Source: Cyanobacteriota bacterium
Lineage (GTDB): Bacteria > Cyanobacteriota > Cyanobacteriia > PCC-6307 > Cyanobiaceae
Assembly (NCBI GenBank): GCA_026389255.1
Contig: JAPLIF010000066.1
Coordinates: forward strand, 1 to 13,929
Length of the DNA stretch: 13,929 nucleotides
Direction: 5' to 3'
Numbering within the stretch: position 1 is the stretch's first letter; every line of letters starts with the position of its first letter. Positions 6,798 to 13,929 of this stretch are shown here, piece by piece. The notes under the pieces were generated by a model. That model saw only the letters and a program-made list of their open reading frames with translations, did no database searches and was not told where the DNA came from. Made by a program: the position numbers and the translations under genes.

Positions 6798-7232
6798 TCA
6801 GGGACGGGGCGGGCCAGACTTGCCCCCCAGCACCGCCCGGGCCCCCAGGTAATTGCAGCCGGCGGCGGCCGCCGTGGCCAGGGCCAGGGAGGGGAAGGGG
6901 GCCAGGTGGGGATGCAGCAGTAAAAACAGGCCGATGTTCACCACGCCGCCCAGGGCCTGGGTGGCGGTGTAGCCCGGGAACTGGCGCCAATCCAAGCCTT
7001 GGAGGATTGGGGTGGGTCGGCCGCTCCCGGCGGGCGCGGTCCGAAACGTCAGCAGGGAATTGATGCTGAAGGTGGTGGCCACCGCCACACCCCAGGAAAC
7101 CCCCTTGGCCAGCGCTGGAGAGCCCAGGAGGGCCACGGCCAGGTGATAGAAGCCCAGATCGACGCCAAAGGCGATCGTGCCCGCCAGCAGGAAGGTCAGG
7201 ATGCGACGGCTTTCCTGGCGCAGGTCAGCCAT
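6798..7232 (-). CDS. GtrA-family membrane protein
   Basis: A 144-residue protein with four predicted membrane helices in the GtrA pattern: about 13-37 (FLLAGTIAFGVDLGFYHLAV), 42-63 with the typical TTFSINSLLTFR turn, 86-107 (YTATQALGGVVNIGLFLLL) and 114-133 ending AGCNYLGAR. GtrA-like proteins are thought to help move polyprenyl-linked sugars across the cytoplasmic membrane, often beside a GtrB-type glycosyltransferase. No such gene is adjacent here, so the actual role is open. The conserved N-[YF] near the end of helix 4 is present. The start is divergent from the universal stress gene, with about 97 bases between them; no ribosome binding site was found. Confidence 0.87.
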   Translation of the reverse strand: MADLRQESRRILTFLLAGTIAFGVDLGFYHLAVALLGSPALAKGVSWGVAVATTFSINSLLTFRTAPAGSGRPTPILQGLDWRQFPGYTATQALGGVVNIGLFLLLHPHLAPFPSLALATAAAAGCNYLGARAVLGGKSGPPRP

Positions 7233-7329
7233 CGGGGTGCAAAACGGAGCGGGTTAATTCTGCAGGGCGGTCTTCGCCATGGTCCAAGGTGCCTGGTGGC
7301 GCTAGATGTTGAGGACTCTTCCAGCCACC

Positions 7330-7713
7330 ATGTTCGAGACCGTCCTGTTGGCCATTGACCACAGCTCGCAGACGACCGAGACGGAAGCGGTGGGATTGCA
7401 ACTCGCCCGTCAGCACGGCAGTCGCGTGGTGTTGCTATCCGTGGTTGAGGAGGAGGAGGGAACGATGCATGATCCCGTCGCCGTCACCCAACTGCTGGAG
7501 CAGGCCAGGAGTCGCTTTGAGCAGGCCGGTCTGCCCTGCGATGTCTTCGAGCGTCAGGGCAAACCGGCTTTCGTGATCGGGGATGTGGCCGACGAGATCA
7601 ATGCCGATGTGATCGTCATCGGCACCCGTGGCATCACCCTGGAGGAGGATCAGCACAGCACCGCCGCCCGGGTGATTCAGTTGGCTCCCTGTCCCATTCT
7701 TGTGGTGCCTTGA
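7330..7713 (+). CDS. Universal stress protein (UspA family)
   Basis: A 127-residue single Usp domain, cytoplasmic, of unknown specific role. The start MFETVLLAIDHSSQT is the standard first strand with its acidic residue, and PCPILVVP is the standard last strand. ATG 7330 is chosen because it gives this family start; the open frame extends to TTG 7306. The nucleotide motif G-2x-G-9x-G-[ST] appears as GTRG (98-101), nine residues, then T-A-A: the second-half Gly-Ser is replaced by Thr-Ala. ATP binding may therefore be weakened or the protein may belong to the non-binding class. The stop codon TGA overlaps the ATG of the GTPase gene by one base, so the two are probably translated together. Confidence 0.92.
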   Translation: MFETVLLAIDHSSQTTETEAVGLQLARQHGSRVVLLSVVEEEEGTMHDPVAVTQLLEQARSRFEQAGLPCDVFERQGKPAFVIGDVADEINADVIVIGTRGITLEEDQHSTAARVIQLAPCPILVVP

Positions 7714-8612
7714 TGACGACCAGCGCCAGCCCCAATCCCCGCCAGGGGGCCCCCGGGGGCGGGGCGCCAGCGATCCAGTGGTATCCGGGTCACATCGCCA
7801 AGGCGGAAAAGGCCCTCAGCGCCAGCCTGGAGAAGGTCGATCTGGTGATTGAGGTGCGCGATGCCCGCATCCCCCTGGCCACCGCCCACCCCAGGCTGCA
7901 GCGCTGGATCAAGGCCAAGCAGCACCTGTTGGTGGTCAACCGCCGCGACATGGTCAGCGAGGCCGCCCGCAAGGACTGGGATCGCTGGTTCCGGGAGCGG
8001 GACCAGACCCCGTGGTGGTGTGATGCCCGCAGCGGCACCGGCGTTAGCCAGTTGCAGCAGGCGGCGATCCGCAGCGGTGAGGCCCTCAATGCCCGCCGGC
8101 TGGGTCGCGGCATGCTTCCCAGGCCGGTGCGGGCCCTGATGCTGGGCCTCCCCAACGTGGGTAAATCCGCCCTGATCAACCGGTTGGTGCGTAAGAAGGT
8201 GGTGGAAAGTGCCCGCAAGGCCGGTGTCACCCGCAGCCTGCGCTGGGTGCGTCTGGGCCAGGACATCGACCTGCTCGATGCCCCCGGGGTCCTGCCACCC
8301 CGATTGGATGATCAGCAGGCCGCCCTGCGGCTGGCCCTGTGCGATGACATCGGCCAGGCCGCCTACGACACGGAGGCCGTGGCCCTGGCCTTGCTGCGGC
8401 TCTTGATCCAGCTGGAGCCCGACCCTGCCGCCGGGGTGGCCCCGGGGCTGTTGCAGGGGCGCTACGGCGTGGCGACGAGCCCGGAGGTGGAGGAGTGGCT
8501 CAGCGCCGCCGCCTTGCGCCACACCAGCGGCGATACCCTGCGCATGGCCCAGCGGCTGCTGGATGACTTTCGCCGCTCCCTGCTGGGGCCGATTTCCCTG
8601 GAGTTGCCCTGA
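7713..8612 (+). CDS. rbgA: Ribosome biogenesis GTPase RbgA (YlqF)
   Basis: A circularly permuted GTPase acting late in 50S subunit assembly. The N-terminal IQWYPGHIAKAEKAL is the RbgA/YlqF signature. The G motifs come in permuted order: G4 as NRRD (76-79, usual N-K-x-D), G5 as DARSGTG (104-110), G1 as GLPNVGKS (145-152), G2 threonine in AGVTR, and G3 as DAPG (189-192). The C-terminal half carries the helical ANTAR-like domain. Length (299 residues) is normal. ATG 7713 overlaps the stop of the universal stress gene (TGATG); TTG 7710 is an in-frame alternative. All catalytic motifs look functional; the K to R change in G4 is mild. Confidence 0.95.
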   Translation: MTTSASPNPRQGAPGGGAPAIQWYPGHIAKAEKALSASLEKVDLVIEVRDARIPLATAHPRLQRWIKAKQHLLVVNRRDMVSEAARKDWDRWFRERDQTPWWCDARSGTGVSQLQQAAIRSGEALNARRLGRGMLPRPVRALMLGLPNVGKSALINRLVRKKVVESARKAGVTRSLRWVRLGQDIDLLDAPGVLPPRLDDQQAALRLALCDDIGQAAYDTEAVALALLRLLIQLEPDPAAGVAPGLLQGRYGVATSPEVEEWLSAAALRHTSGDTLRMAQRLLDDFRRSLLGPISLELP

Positions 8613-8669
8613 GGCCAGGCGGTCGGTAACCAAAAGGATTGGCCCTGTTGAGATCTCCTGAGCAGCTGA

Positions 8670-9356
8670 TTAAGCACTAACTGAACGGGCAATGAGCACG
8701 GTGAACATCAGAATGGCCAGGAGCACTTGGAGGGCCATGAATAGTTTGGTGGCTCTGGAGATGACGGCCTCGCTGGTGGGGCCATAGGTGGAATTGACGT
8801 TCAGGGAAATGAATAGGTAGTCGATGATGTGGGGAGTTGGCGCTGGCTCCCCATCCCGACTGGGCCAGACGAAGGCCCCGCCGGGGGTAGTCACATCGAG
8901 GAAAAAATAGATAAACATGAACACAATGACGCTTCCCATGTAGACGGCGGCCACGTCCCAGAGGGTGGTCAGTCCGCCCCCTTTGGCAGAGCTTGCCGTG
9001 GCCACCATCGATAGCACGTTGGCTACCACTTGCAGCAGGGAAAAGACCAGATAGATCAAGCACCACAGAAACAAAGCCCTGTTTTTGGAGCGATAGAGCG
9101 CCACCGCCAGGCCCACACTCACCACTAAGAACAGCACCGTGCTGGCCTGCTCCATGGTGTTGAGCAGTGGGCTGAAGGTGTTGGCCACCATGTGATGGTG
9201 TTCCAGTCGCCCTACCAAGCTGGTGTCCATCATCCAGACGAGGGTGGTGGCGACGATCACCTGGAACCGGGACTTGCCATGGGTGAGCCGATGGCGCAGC
9301 GCCAGGGCCGGAGAAGGCTCGATGCCAAGGGGTGGTTCAGTCTCGAAGGGGGTCAT
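8670..9356 (-). CDS. Five-helix membrane protein with a channel-like pore segment
   Basis: A 228-residue protein with predicted membrane helices at about 31-47, 70-88, 93-118, 134-153 and 203-222. Between the last two, IIDYLFISLNVNSTYGPTSE (177-196) resembles the pore helix and loop of two-helix potassium channels (D-Y-L-Y-F-S...T-V-G-Y-G-D). The filter sequence TVGYG is absent, and N-S-T-Y-G-P-T stands in its place. It may be a non-selective channel relative or a structural membrane protein with the same fold. It lies on the strand opposite rbgA and the rluD-like gene, between them, and looks like an insertion into an otherwise housekeeping cluster. No specific family name is claimed. Confidence 0.75.
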   Translation of the reverse strand: MTPFETEPPLGIEPSPALALRHRLTHGKSRFQVIVATTLVWMMDTSLVGRLEHHHMVANTFSPLLNTMEQASTVLFLVVSVGLAVALYRSKNRALFLWCLIYLVFSLLQVVANVLSMVATASSAKGGGLTTLWDVAAVYMGSVIVFMFIYFFLDVTTPGGAFVWPSRDGEPAPTPHIIDYLFISLNVNSTYGPTSEAVISRATKLFMALQVLLAILMFTVLIARSVSA

Positions 9357-9422
9357 CGCTCAGCCCATGCGGCATGGGGACCTAGTGTGGACTGGGAGCC
9401 GGAATCGGGGCGCATTTCTGGC

Positions 9423-10269
9423 ATGGCGACATTCGGCGAAGGTGAGGGCGAACGCTTAACGCTCCAGTACCCCAAACCGCTGCCGATGCGTTTGGATCGC
9501 TGGCTGGTCAGTCAGCGTCCCGAGCAGAGCCGCGCCCGGATTCAGAAGTTCATCGACGCCGGTTTTGTGCGGGTCAACGGCGTGACCGGTCGCGCCAAAA
9601 CCCCCCTCAGGCCTGGCGATGAGGTGCAGTTGTGGATGCCGCCCCCCGAACCGCTGCCCTATCTCAAGGCTGAGCCGATTCCCCTTGATGTGCTTTACGA
9701 GGACGCCCACCTGATTGTCATTAATAAGCCCGCCGGCCTCACCGTCCATCCGGCCCCCGGCAACAAGGACGGCACCTTAGTGAATGGTCTGCTGCACCAT
9801 TGCCGCATTGGTGCGGCTGCAGCGCCAGATACAGACGCGTATCGCCAGCCGTGAATACCTGGCGGTGGTTCACGGGGTGCCGGTGGGGGAGTCGGGCAGC
9901 ATCAATGGGCCGATCGGCCGCCATCCGCTGGATCGCAAGAAATATGCGGTCGTTGATGTCGACAGTGGCCGAACCGCCTGCACCCACTGGCGGCTGATTG
10001 AGCGACTGGGGGACTATTCGCTGTTGCGCTTCAAGCTGGATACGGGACGGACCCACCAGATTCGGGTGCATTGCGCCCACTGGGGCCATCCGATTGTGGG
10101 CGATGCCACCTACAGCCGCTGTCGCAAGTTGCCGATTCCCTTGGCTGGCCAGGCCCTGCATGCCGTTCAGTTGGGGCTGGATCACCCCATCAGCCAGGAG
10201 CGGCTTGTGTTTGAAGCACCCCTGCCCGAAGTCTTCGAACGCCTCCTGAATCAGTTGCGCTCCCGTTAG
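9423..10269 (+). pseudogene. Broken RluD-family 23S rRNA pseudouridine synthase
   Basis: Enzymes of this family convert uridines in 23S rRNA helix 69 to pseudouridine. From ATG 9423 the first frame gives an S4 RNA-binding domain (MRLDRWLVSQRPEQSRARIQ onward) and the start of the catalytic domain (VINKPAGLTVHPAPGNKDGT). It runs to LLHHC at 9801-9803, then nonsense to TGA 9852-9854. The next frame resumes family sequence at 9802 with AALVRLQRQIQTRIASREYL and continues through GRTHQIRVHCAHWGHPIVGD to TAG at 10267. The middle section that carries the catalytic aspartate (R-[IL]-D-x-x-[ST]-G) is missing, so a deletion of roughly 35-40 codons plus a frame change has occurred at about 9801-9804. Neither fragment can be active. 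An assembly error is the main alternative. Confidence 0.88.
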
Positions 10270-10271
10270 AA

Positions 10272-10796
10272 TTAATCTTCGTTTTCGCTTGCTTCATTTT
10301 TTTCCCCACCCCAGTATTTGAATGCCAAAAGGGCAAAGGTGACCAGGGCCATGCCAGCTCCACTGTAGAAAAGCTCGCTGCCGCTGGTGTTTTTATCGGC
10401 AATCATCTCCGGTAGATGGGTGAGGTTTTCCAGAAAGGAGATGGCCATCGCCAGGATGACGTAATTGGCGAACTGACCCTTGAGTTCGTGGAAATTACCA
10501 ACCCGGAAACTGGGGGGTAACTTCAGCGGTTGCACGAACAGGGAAAACATGCCAAGGGCCAGGGTCAGGCATCCTGTTCCCACCAGCATCAGGTTGATTC
10601 CTTGCAGAGACTCCACCTCAAAGGTGGGCAAAATCGGGTTGTCGGCGAGCTGCCCTTTGGGGATGTTCAAGGCCACCCAGAGTTGGTGCAGGATCAAGCG
10701 GCCGCCCATGACGAAAAGCGATGAACAGGCCGCCAAAAGTCCCAGCACCGGCACGACGGTCAGGTAACGCGCCTTTGCCAAGAGGCGATAAAGCAT
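10272..10796 (-). CDS. UPF0114 (YqhA-like) membrane protein
   Basis: A 174-residue protein of unknown function with four likely membrane helices: about 13-33, 70-88, 108-126 and 143-162. The features of UPF0114 are the opening YRLLAKARYLTVVPVLGLL, the glycine-rich helix LMLVGTGCLTLALGMFSLFV, and FHELKGQFANYVILAMAISF (102-121), which corresponds to the family's D-x-x-x-L-K-N-K segment. The tail is charged (GGEKNEASENED). The stop is 2 bases beyond the end of the convergent rluD-like pseudogene. About 98 bases separate its start from the end of the ABC gene on the same strand. Family assignment is from pattern memory and is moderately sure. Confidence 0.72.
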   Translation of the reverse strand: MLYRLLAKARYLTVVPVLGLLAACSSLFVMGGRLILHQLWVALNIPKGQLADNPILPTFEVESLQGINLMLVGTGCLTLALGMFSLFVQPLKLPPSFRVGNFHELKGQFANYVILAMAISFLENLTHLPEMIADKNTSGSELFYSGAGMALVTFALLAFKYWGGEKNEASENED

Positions 10797-10894
10797 GAAG
10801 TGATTTGGCCACGGGCCCCGAACTTAGGATGGCTGCTTGGGCCCGTTCGGCATCGGCCACCATGGGGTCCAACAGGGTGTGGTACCGCTGCCGT

Positions 10895-12511
10895 TCAGGC
10901 CAGGGCCGGCAGGCGCGGGCAGGCCTCCACCAAGGTGCGGGTGATGGCGGCCTGGGGATGGGCCAGCAGGTCGGCGCCTGGGCCCTCCTCCACGATGCGT
11001 CCCCCCTCCAGCACGATCACCCGGTGGCAGACGCCGCTGGCCACGCTCAGGTCGTGGGTGATGAAGACCAGGCCCAGGCCCAGTTGCCGCTGCAGCTGGC
11101 CCAATAGCTCCAGCACTTCGGCCTGCACTTCGGCATCGAGCATGCTGACGCTTTCGTCGCACAGCAGCACCCGGGGTTGCAGGATCAGGGCGCGGGCAAT
11201 GGCCACCCGCTGCTGCTGGCCCCCCGAGAGCTGGCGGGGCCGGCGCCGCTCGAAGTCTTCCGGGGGATTCAGGCCCACCGCAGCCAGCTGGCGACGGGCC
11301 TCTTGGCATGCCTCGGCGGGACGGGCCAGGCCATGGATGAGCAGGGGATCGGCGATGGCCTCCCCCACCGCCATCTGGGGATTGAGGCAGGCCAGGGGGT
11401 CCTGGAACACCATCTGCAGGCCGCGGCGGGCCCGGGCCAGATCGGATCCCCGCAACCGCCGCAGGTCCTGTCCCTCCAGGCGCACCTGGCCGCCGCGCAC
11501 CGGCACCAGGCCCATCAAGGCGCGGCAGAGGCTGCTTTTGCCGCAGCCGGAAGCTCCGACCACCCCCAGGGTTTCGCCCTCATGCAGCTGGAAGCTGATG
11601 CCATCGACGGCCTTCAGCCAGCGCTGGCTCCAGGGGGGGGAGGGCAGGGGATGCCAACTGCGCAGCTCCTCGACGTCCAGCAGCAGGGGCGAGGCCGGTG
11701 CGGCCTGGCGGCGACCCCCCTCGCGCTCGCGGGCGGCCTGGACCAGGCGGCGGCCGATATCAGAGACCGGCGCGGTCAGGATCTGGTGGCTGGGACCCTC
11801 TTCCACCAGGCGGCCACCATCGAGCACGGCGATCCGCTCGCACCAACGGCCAGCCATGGCCAGGTCGTGGCTGATCAGCAATAGGGCACTGCCCGCTTCG
11901 GCACAGAGGTCGCCCAGTTCACCCATCACCTGGGCGGTGACGGCCACGTCCAGGCTGGTGGTGGGTTCATCGGCGATCACCAGGGGCGGGTTCAGGGCCA
12001 GGGCCAGGGCGATGGCCAGCCGTTGGCGCATGCCACCGCTGAACTCGTGCGGATAGCTGCCATAGCGGCCGGGATCGATGCCGACCCGCTCCAGCAGGCC
12101 CCGGGCCCGTTCAAGCGTGTGCTGGCACTGGTGGGCCTCCAGGGTGTCCCTCAGGTGTTCGCCGACGGTCATCAGCGGATTGAGCCGGGTCATCGGGTCC
12201 TGAAACACCAGCCCCGCCGCCTGCCCCCGCAGCTGCTGCAGGGCGCTGGCGCTGAGGCGACGGGGATCCGTTCCGGTCAGTTCGAGGCTGCCTTCACAGA
12301 GGCTGCCTGGGGGCAGCAGCTGCAAGATGGCCCTGGCCACGGTGCTTTTGCCGCAGCCGGAGGGGCCCACCAGGGCGAGGGTTTCCCCCTGGTTCAGCCG
12401 TAGGTCCAGGCCGTCCAGCACATTGATGGAGCTACCCGGGTAGCGCACCTTCAGGCCTTGGAGACGGAGAACTTCCTGGGGAGTGCAGGGGGCCGCGGAA
12501 CTGGGCGCCAT
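10895..12511 (-). CDS. Fused double-ATPase ABC transporter protein (Dpp/Opp type)
   Basis: The energising subunit of a peptide/nickel-type (DppD-DppF-like) importer, with both ATPase domains in one chain. Numbered from ATG 12511 (538 residues), domain 1 has Walker A GPSGCGKST (49-57), signature FSGGM (157-161), Walker B with D181-E182 (IADEPTTSLD) and H-loop H215. Domain 2 has GASGCGKSS (319-327), LSGGQ (428-432), D452-E453 (LCDESVSMLD) and H486. All catalytic residues are present in both halves. The frame stays open to ATG 12598, but the extra 29 residues are proline-rich, unlike the family, and would leave only 11 bases before the divergent relA/spoT gene; ATG 12511 is therefore preferred without a clear ribosome binding site. 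No permease or binding-protein gene is present in the window. The substrate is unknown. Confidence 0.9.
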   Translation of the reverse strand: MAPSSAAPCTPQEVLRLQGLKVRYPGSSINVLDGLDLRLNQGETLALVGPSGCGKSTVARAILQLLPPGSLCEGSLELTGTDPRRLSASALQQLRGQAAGLVFQDPMTRLNPLMTVGEHLRDTLEAHQCQHTLERARGLLERVGIDPGRYGSYPHEFSGGMRQRLAIALALALNPPLVIADEPTTSLDVAVTAQVMGELGDLCAEAGSALLLISHDLAMAGRWCERIAVLDGGRLVEEGPSHQILTAPVSDIGRRLVQAAREREGGRRQAAPASPLLLDVEELRSWHPLPSPPWSQRWLKAVDGISFQLHEGETLGVVGASGCGKSSLCRALMGLVPVRGGQVRLEGQDLRRLRGSDLARARRGLQMVFQDPLACLNPQMAVGEAIADPLLIHGLARPAEACQEARRQLAAVGLNPPEDFERRRPRQLSGGQQQRVAIARALILQPRVLLCDESVSMLDAEVQAEVLELLGQLQRQLGLGLVFITHDLSVASGVCHRVIVLEGGRIVEEGPGADLLAHPQAAITRTLVEACPRLPALA

Positions 12512-12609
12512 GGGTGGGGGGAGGGCTGTCGGCGGGTTGATCGCCGTCCCCAGACATGGCGGTCGAGGCGGCGGCGTTTGCATACCATGGAGAATCATCG
12601 CGGAACGAG

Positions 12610-13929
12610 ATGCTTAAAACCGTTCCCGAGTCCCTCACCACCGATCTGCCCCTGACGGATCCGTCGGTCCCCGTCCAGGCCCCCGAACCAACGGCCGTTT
12701 GCGATCCCTCTGAAGCCTATGGGGTCAGCCTGCCGACCTGGTTAAGGGATGCGTTGCGGGCGGCCCAGAGCCCCCAGGACCAGGCCGAGGGTGCCAAGGC
12801 CAGCCGCAGTAACGACAAACTTTTGGCGGCCGCTTTTGATTTCGCCCATCAACTCCATGATGGGCAGATGCGGGCCACAGGTGAGCCCTACATCGTCCAT
12901 CCCATCGCCGTGGCCGATCTGCTGCGCGATATCGGTGCCGGCAGTTCGGTCATCGCCGCCGGCTTCCTCCACGACGTGGTCGAAGACACCCAGGTGACGC
13001 CGGAGGACATCGAAGCCCAGTTCGGCGCCGAGGTGCGCGCCCTCGTAGAGGGGGTCACCAAGCTGGGTGGCATCCATTTCACCAACCAGACCGAGGCCCA
13101 GGCCGAGAACCTGCGGCGCATGTTTCTGGCCATGGCCAGCGATATTCGGGTGGTGCTGGTCAAGCTGGCCGATCGGTTGCACAATATGCGCACCCTCGGG
13201 GCCCTCAAGCCCGAGAAGCAGCAGCGCATCGCCCGGGAGACCCGCGATATCTATGCCCCCCTAGCCAACCGGCTCGGCATCGGGCGCTTCAAGTGGGAAT
13301 TGGAGGATCTCGCCTTCAAGATCCTGGAGCCGGAGGCGTTTCGGGAGATCCAGCAGCAGGTCGCCACCAAGCGCAGTGAACGGGAAGATCGGCTGGGGGT
13401 CACCGTGCAGCTGTTGCGGGACCGGCTGGCTTCGGTGGGACTCGACAGTTGCGAGGTCAGTGGCCGGCCGAAACATTTGTATGGCATCTGGAGCAAAATG
13501 CAGCGCCAGCAGAAGGCGTTCCACGAGCTCTATGACGTCGCGGCGGTACGCATTCTCTGTCCGACGCTCGAGAGTTGTTATCGCGCCCTGGCGGTGGTGC
13601 ATGACACCTTTCGGCCCATCCCGGGGCGCTTCAAAGACTACATCGGCTTGCCCAAACCCAATGGCTACCAGTCTTTGCATACGGCGGTGATTGGTCGCCA
13701 TCGTCCGATCGAGGTGCAGATCCGCACCGGCGAGATGCACCAGGTGGCCGAATACGGCATCGCCGCCCATTGGAAATACAAGGAGGGGGGCTCTCCCGCC
13801 GCCACCGGGGGCGATGCCGAACGCTTCAGTTGGCTGCGGCAGCTGGTGGATTGGCAGAAAGAGGACGCCGGCGAGGACAGCAGCGATTTCCTGCGCTCGA
13901 TCAAGGAGGATCTCTTCGATGAGGAGGTG
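12610..13929 (+). CDS. spoT: Bifunctional (p)ppGpp synthetase/hydrolase, partial (right edge)
   Basis: Makes and degrades the stringent-response alarmone. The 440 codons present run open to the window edge. The HD hydrolase domain has H80, YIVHP (H97), the HDVVEDT motif (121-127) and LADRLHNMRT (186-195), so hydrolase activity is expected. The synthetase domain has RPKHLYGIWSKMQ (286-298), YDV with D309, and IEVQIRTGEMH with E368. RFKDYIGLPKPNGYQSLHT (340-358) carries the RxKD motif of bifunctional Rel/SpoT proteins rather than the ExDD of synthetase-only RelA. The sequence ends at IKEDLFDEEV, just before the expected TGS and ACT domains. ATG 12610 is chosen as the first ATG of the frame; GGAACGAG before it is a weak ribosome binding site. 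It is divergent from the ABC gene. Confidence 0.95.
   Translation, partial: MLKTVPESLTTDLPLTDPSVPVQAPEPTAVCDPSEAYGVSLPTWLRDALRAAQSPQDQAEGAKASRSNDKLLAAAFDFAHQLHDGQMRATGEPYIVHPIAVADLLRDIGAGSSVIAAGFLHDVVEDTQVTPEDIEAQFGAEVRALVEGVTKLGGIHFTNQTEAQAENLRRMFLAMASDIRVVLVKLADRLHNMRTLGALKPEKQQRIARETRDIYAPLANRLGIGRFKWELEDLAFKILEPEAFREIQQQVATKRSEREDRLGVTVQLLRDRLASVGLDSCEVSGRPKHLYGIWSKMQRQQKAFHELYDVAAVRILCPTLESCYRALAVVHDTFRPIPGRFKDYIGLPKPNGYQSLHTAVIGRHRPIEVQIRTGEMHQVAEYGIAAHWKYKEGGSPAATGGDAERFSWLRQLVDWQKEDAGEDSSDFLRSIKEDLFDEEV

Noticed and set aside
7677..8633. Minus-strand frame of 318 codons over rbgA
   Set aside because: It is antisense to a complete GTPase with all G motifs; Gln/Gly/His-rich composition marks it as a shadow.
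8613..8669. Possible terminator between the convergent rbgA and channel-like genes
   Set aside because: Only a 5-bp GGCCA/TGGCC pairing with a long loop and no T-tract is present.
10618..10872. Minus-strand frame between the UPF0114-like and ABC genes (MDPMVADAERAQAAIL...)
   Set aside because: It runs mostly inside the UPF0114-like gene in another frame; the upstream 25 codons look protein-like but are too short to support a gene or relic.

Overview
The window looks like a chromosomal segment of a high-GC unicellular cyanobacterium of the Synechococcus/Cyanobium type. That is inferred from the strong G/C third-position bias, a cyanobacterial-type phosphoglycerate kinase, an Anbu proteasome-like peptidase, and the gene set rbgA, rluD-like and bifunctional relA/spoT lying close together. 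No rRNA, tRNA or CRISPR array was seen. No intergenic gap exceeds about 220 bases.

Region 1 (1-2385) is accessory. A decayed IS3-family element keeps a full-length OrfB transposase with an intact DDE triad, but OrfA is reduced to a short broken tail ending at a slippery A8 run. Directly after its putative right end lies a 46-bp relic almost identical to part of a coiled-coil gene 3 kb downstream. Then comes a compact, AT-richer two-gene unit: a 101-aa small protein followed after 4 bases by a PIN-domain protein. This pair is the best candidate here for a little-described toxin-antitoxin or defence-type module.

Region 2 (2386-5454) holds a minus-strand pair (YugP-like membrane Zn-peptidase, then a DUF938 methyltransferase). 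Next is a plus-strand membrane/coiled-coil protein of unknown function with an internal 21-bp tandem repeat, readable as heptads in two frames. A minus-strand Anbu peptidase follows.

Region 3 (5501-10269) is mostly housekeeping. On the minus strand are GtrA-like and pgk; on the plus strand are a universal stress protein and rbgA, overlapping by one base. A channel-like membrane protein lies on the minus strand. An RluD-family pseudouridine synthase is broken by a deletion that removes its catalytic-aspartate motif and shifts the frame.

Region 4 (10272-13929) has a UPF0114-like membrane protein and a fused double-ATPase ABC protein on the minus strand. Divergent from these is a bifunctional (p)ppGpp synthetase/hydrolase that runs off the right edge after its synthetase domain.
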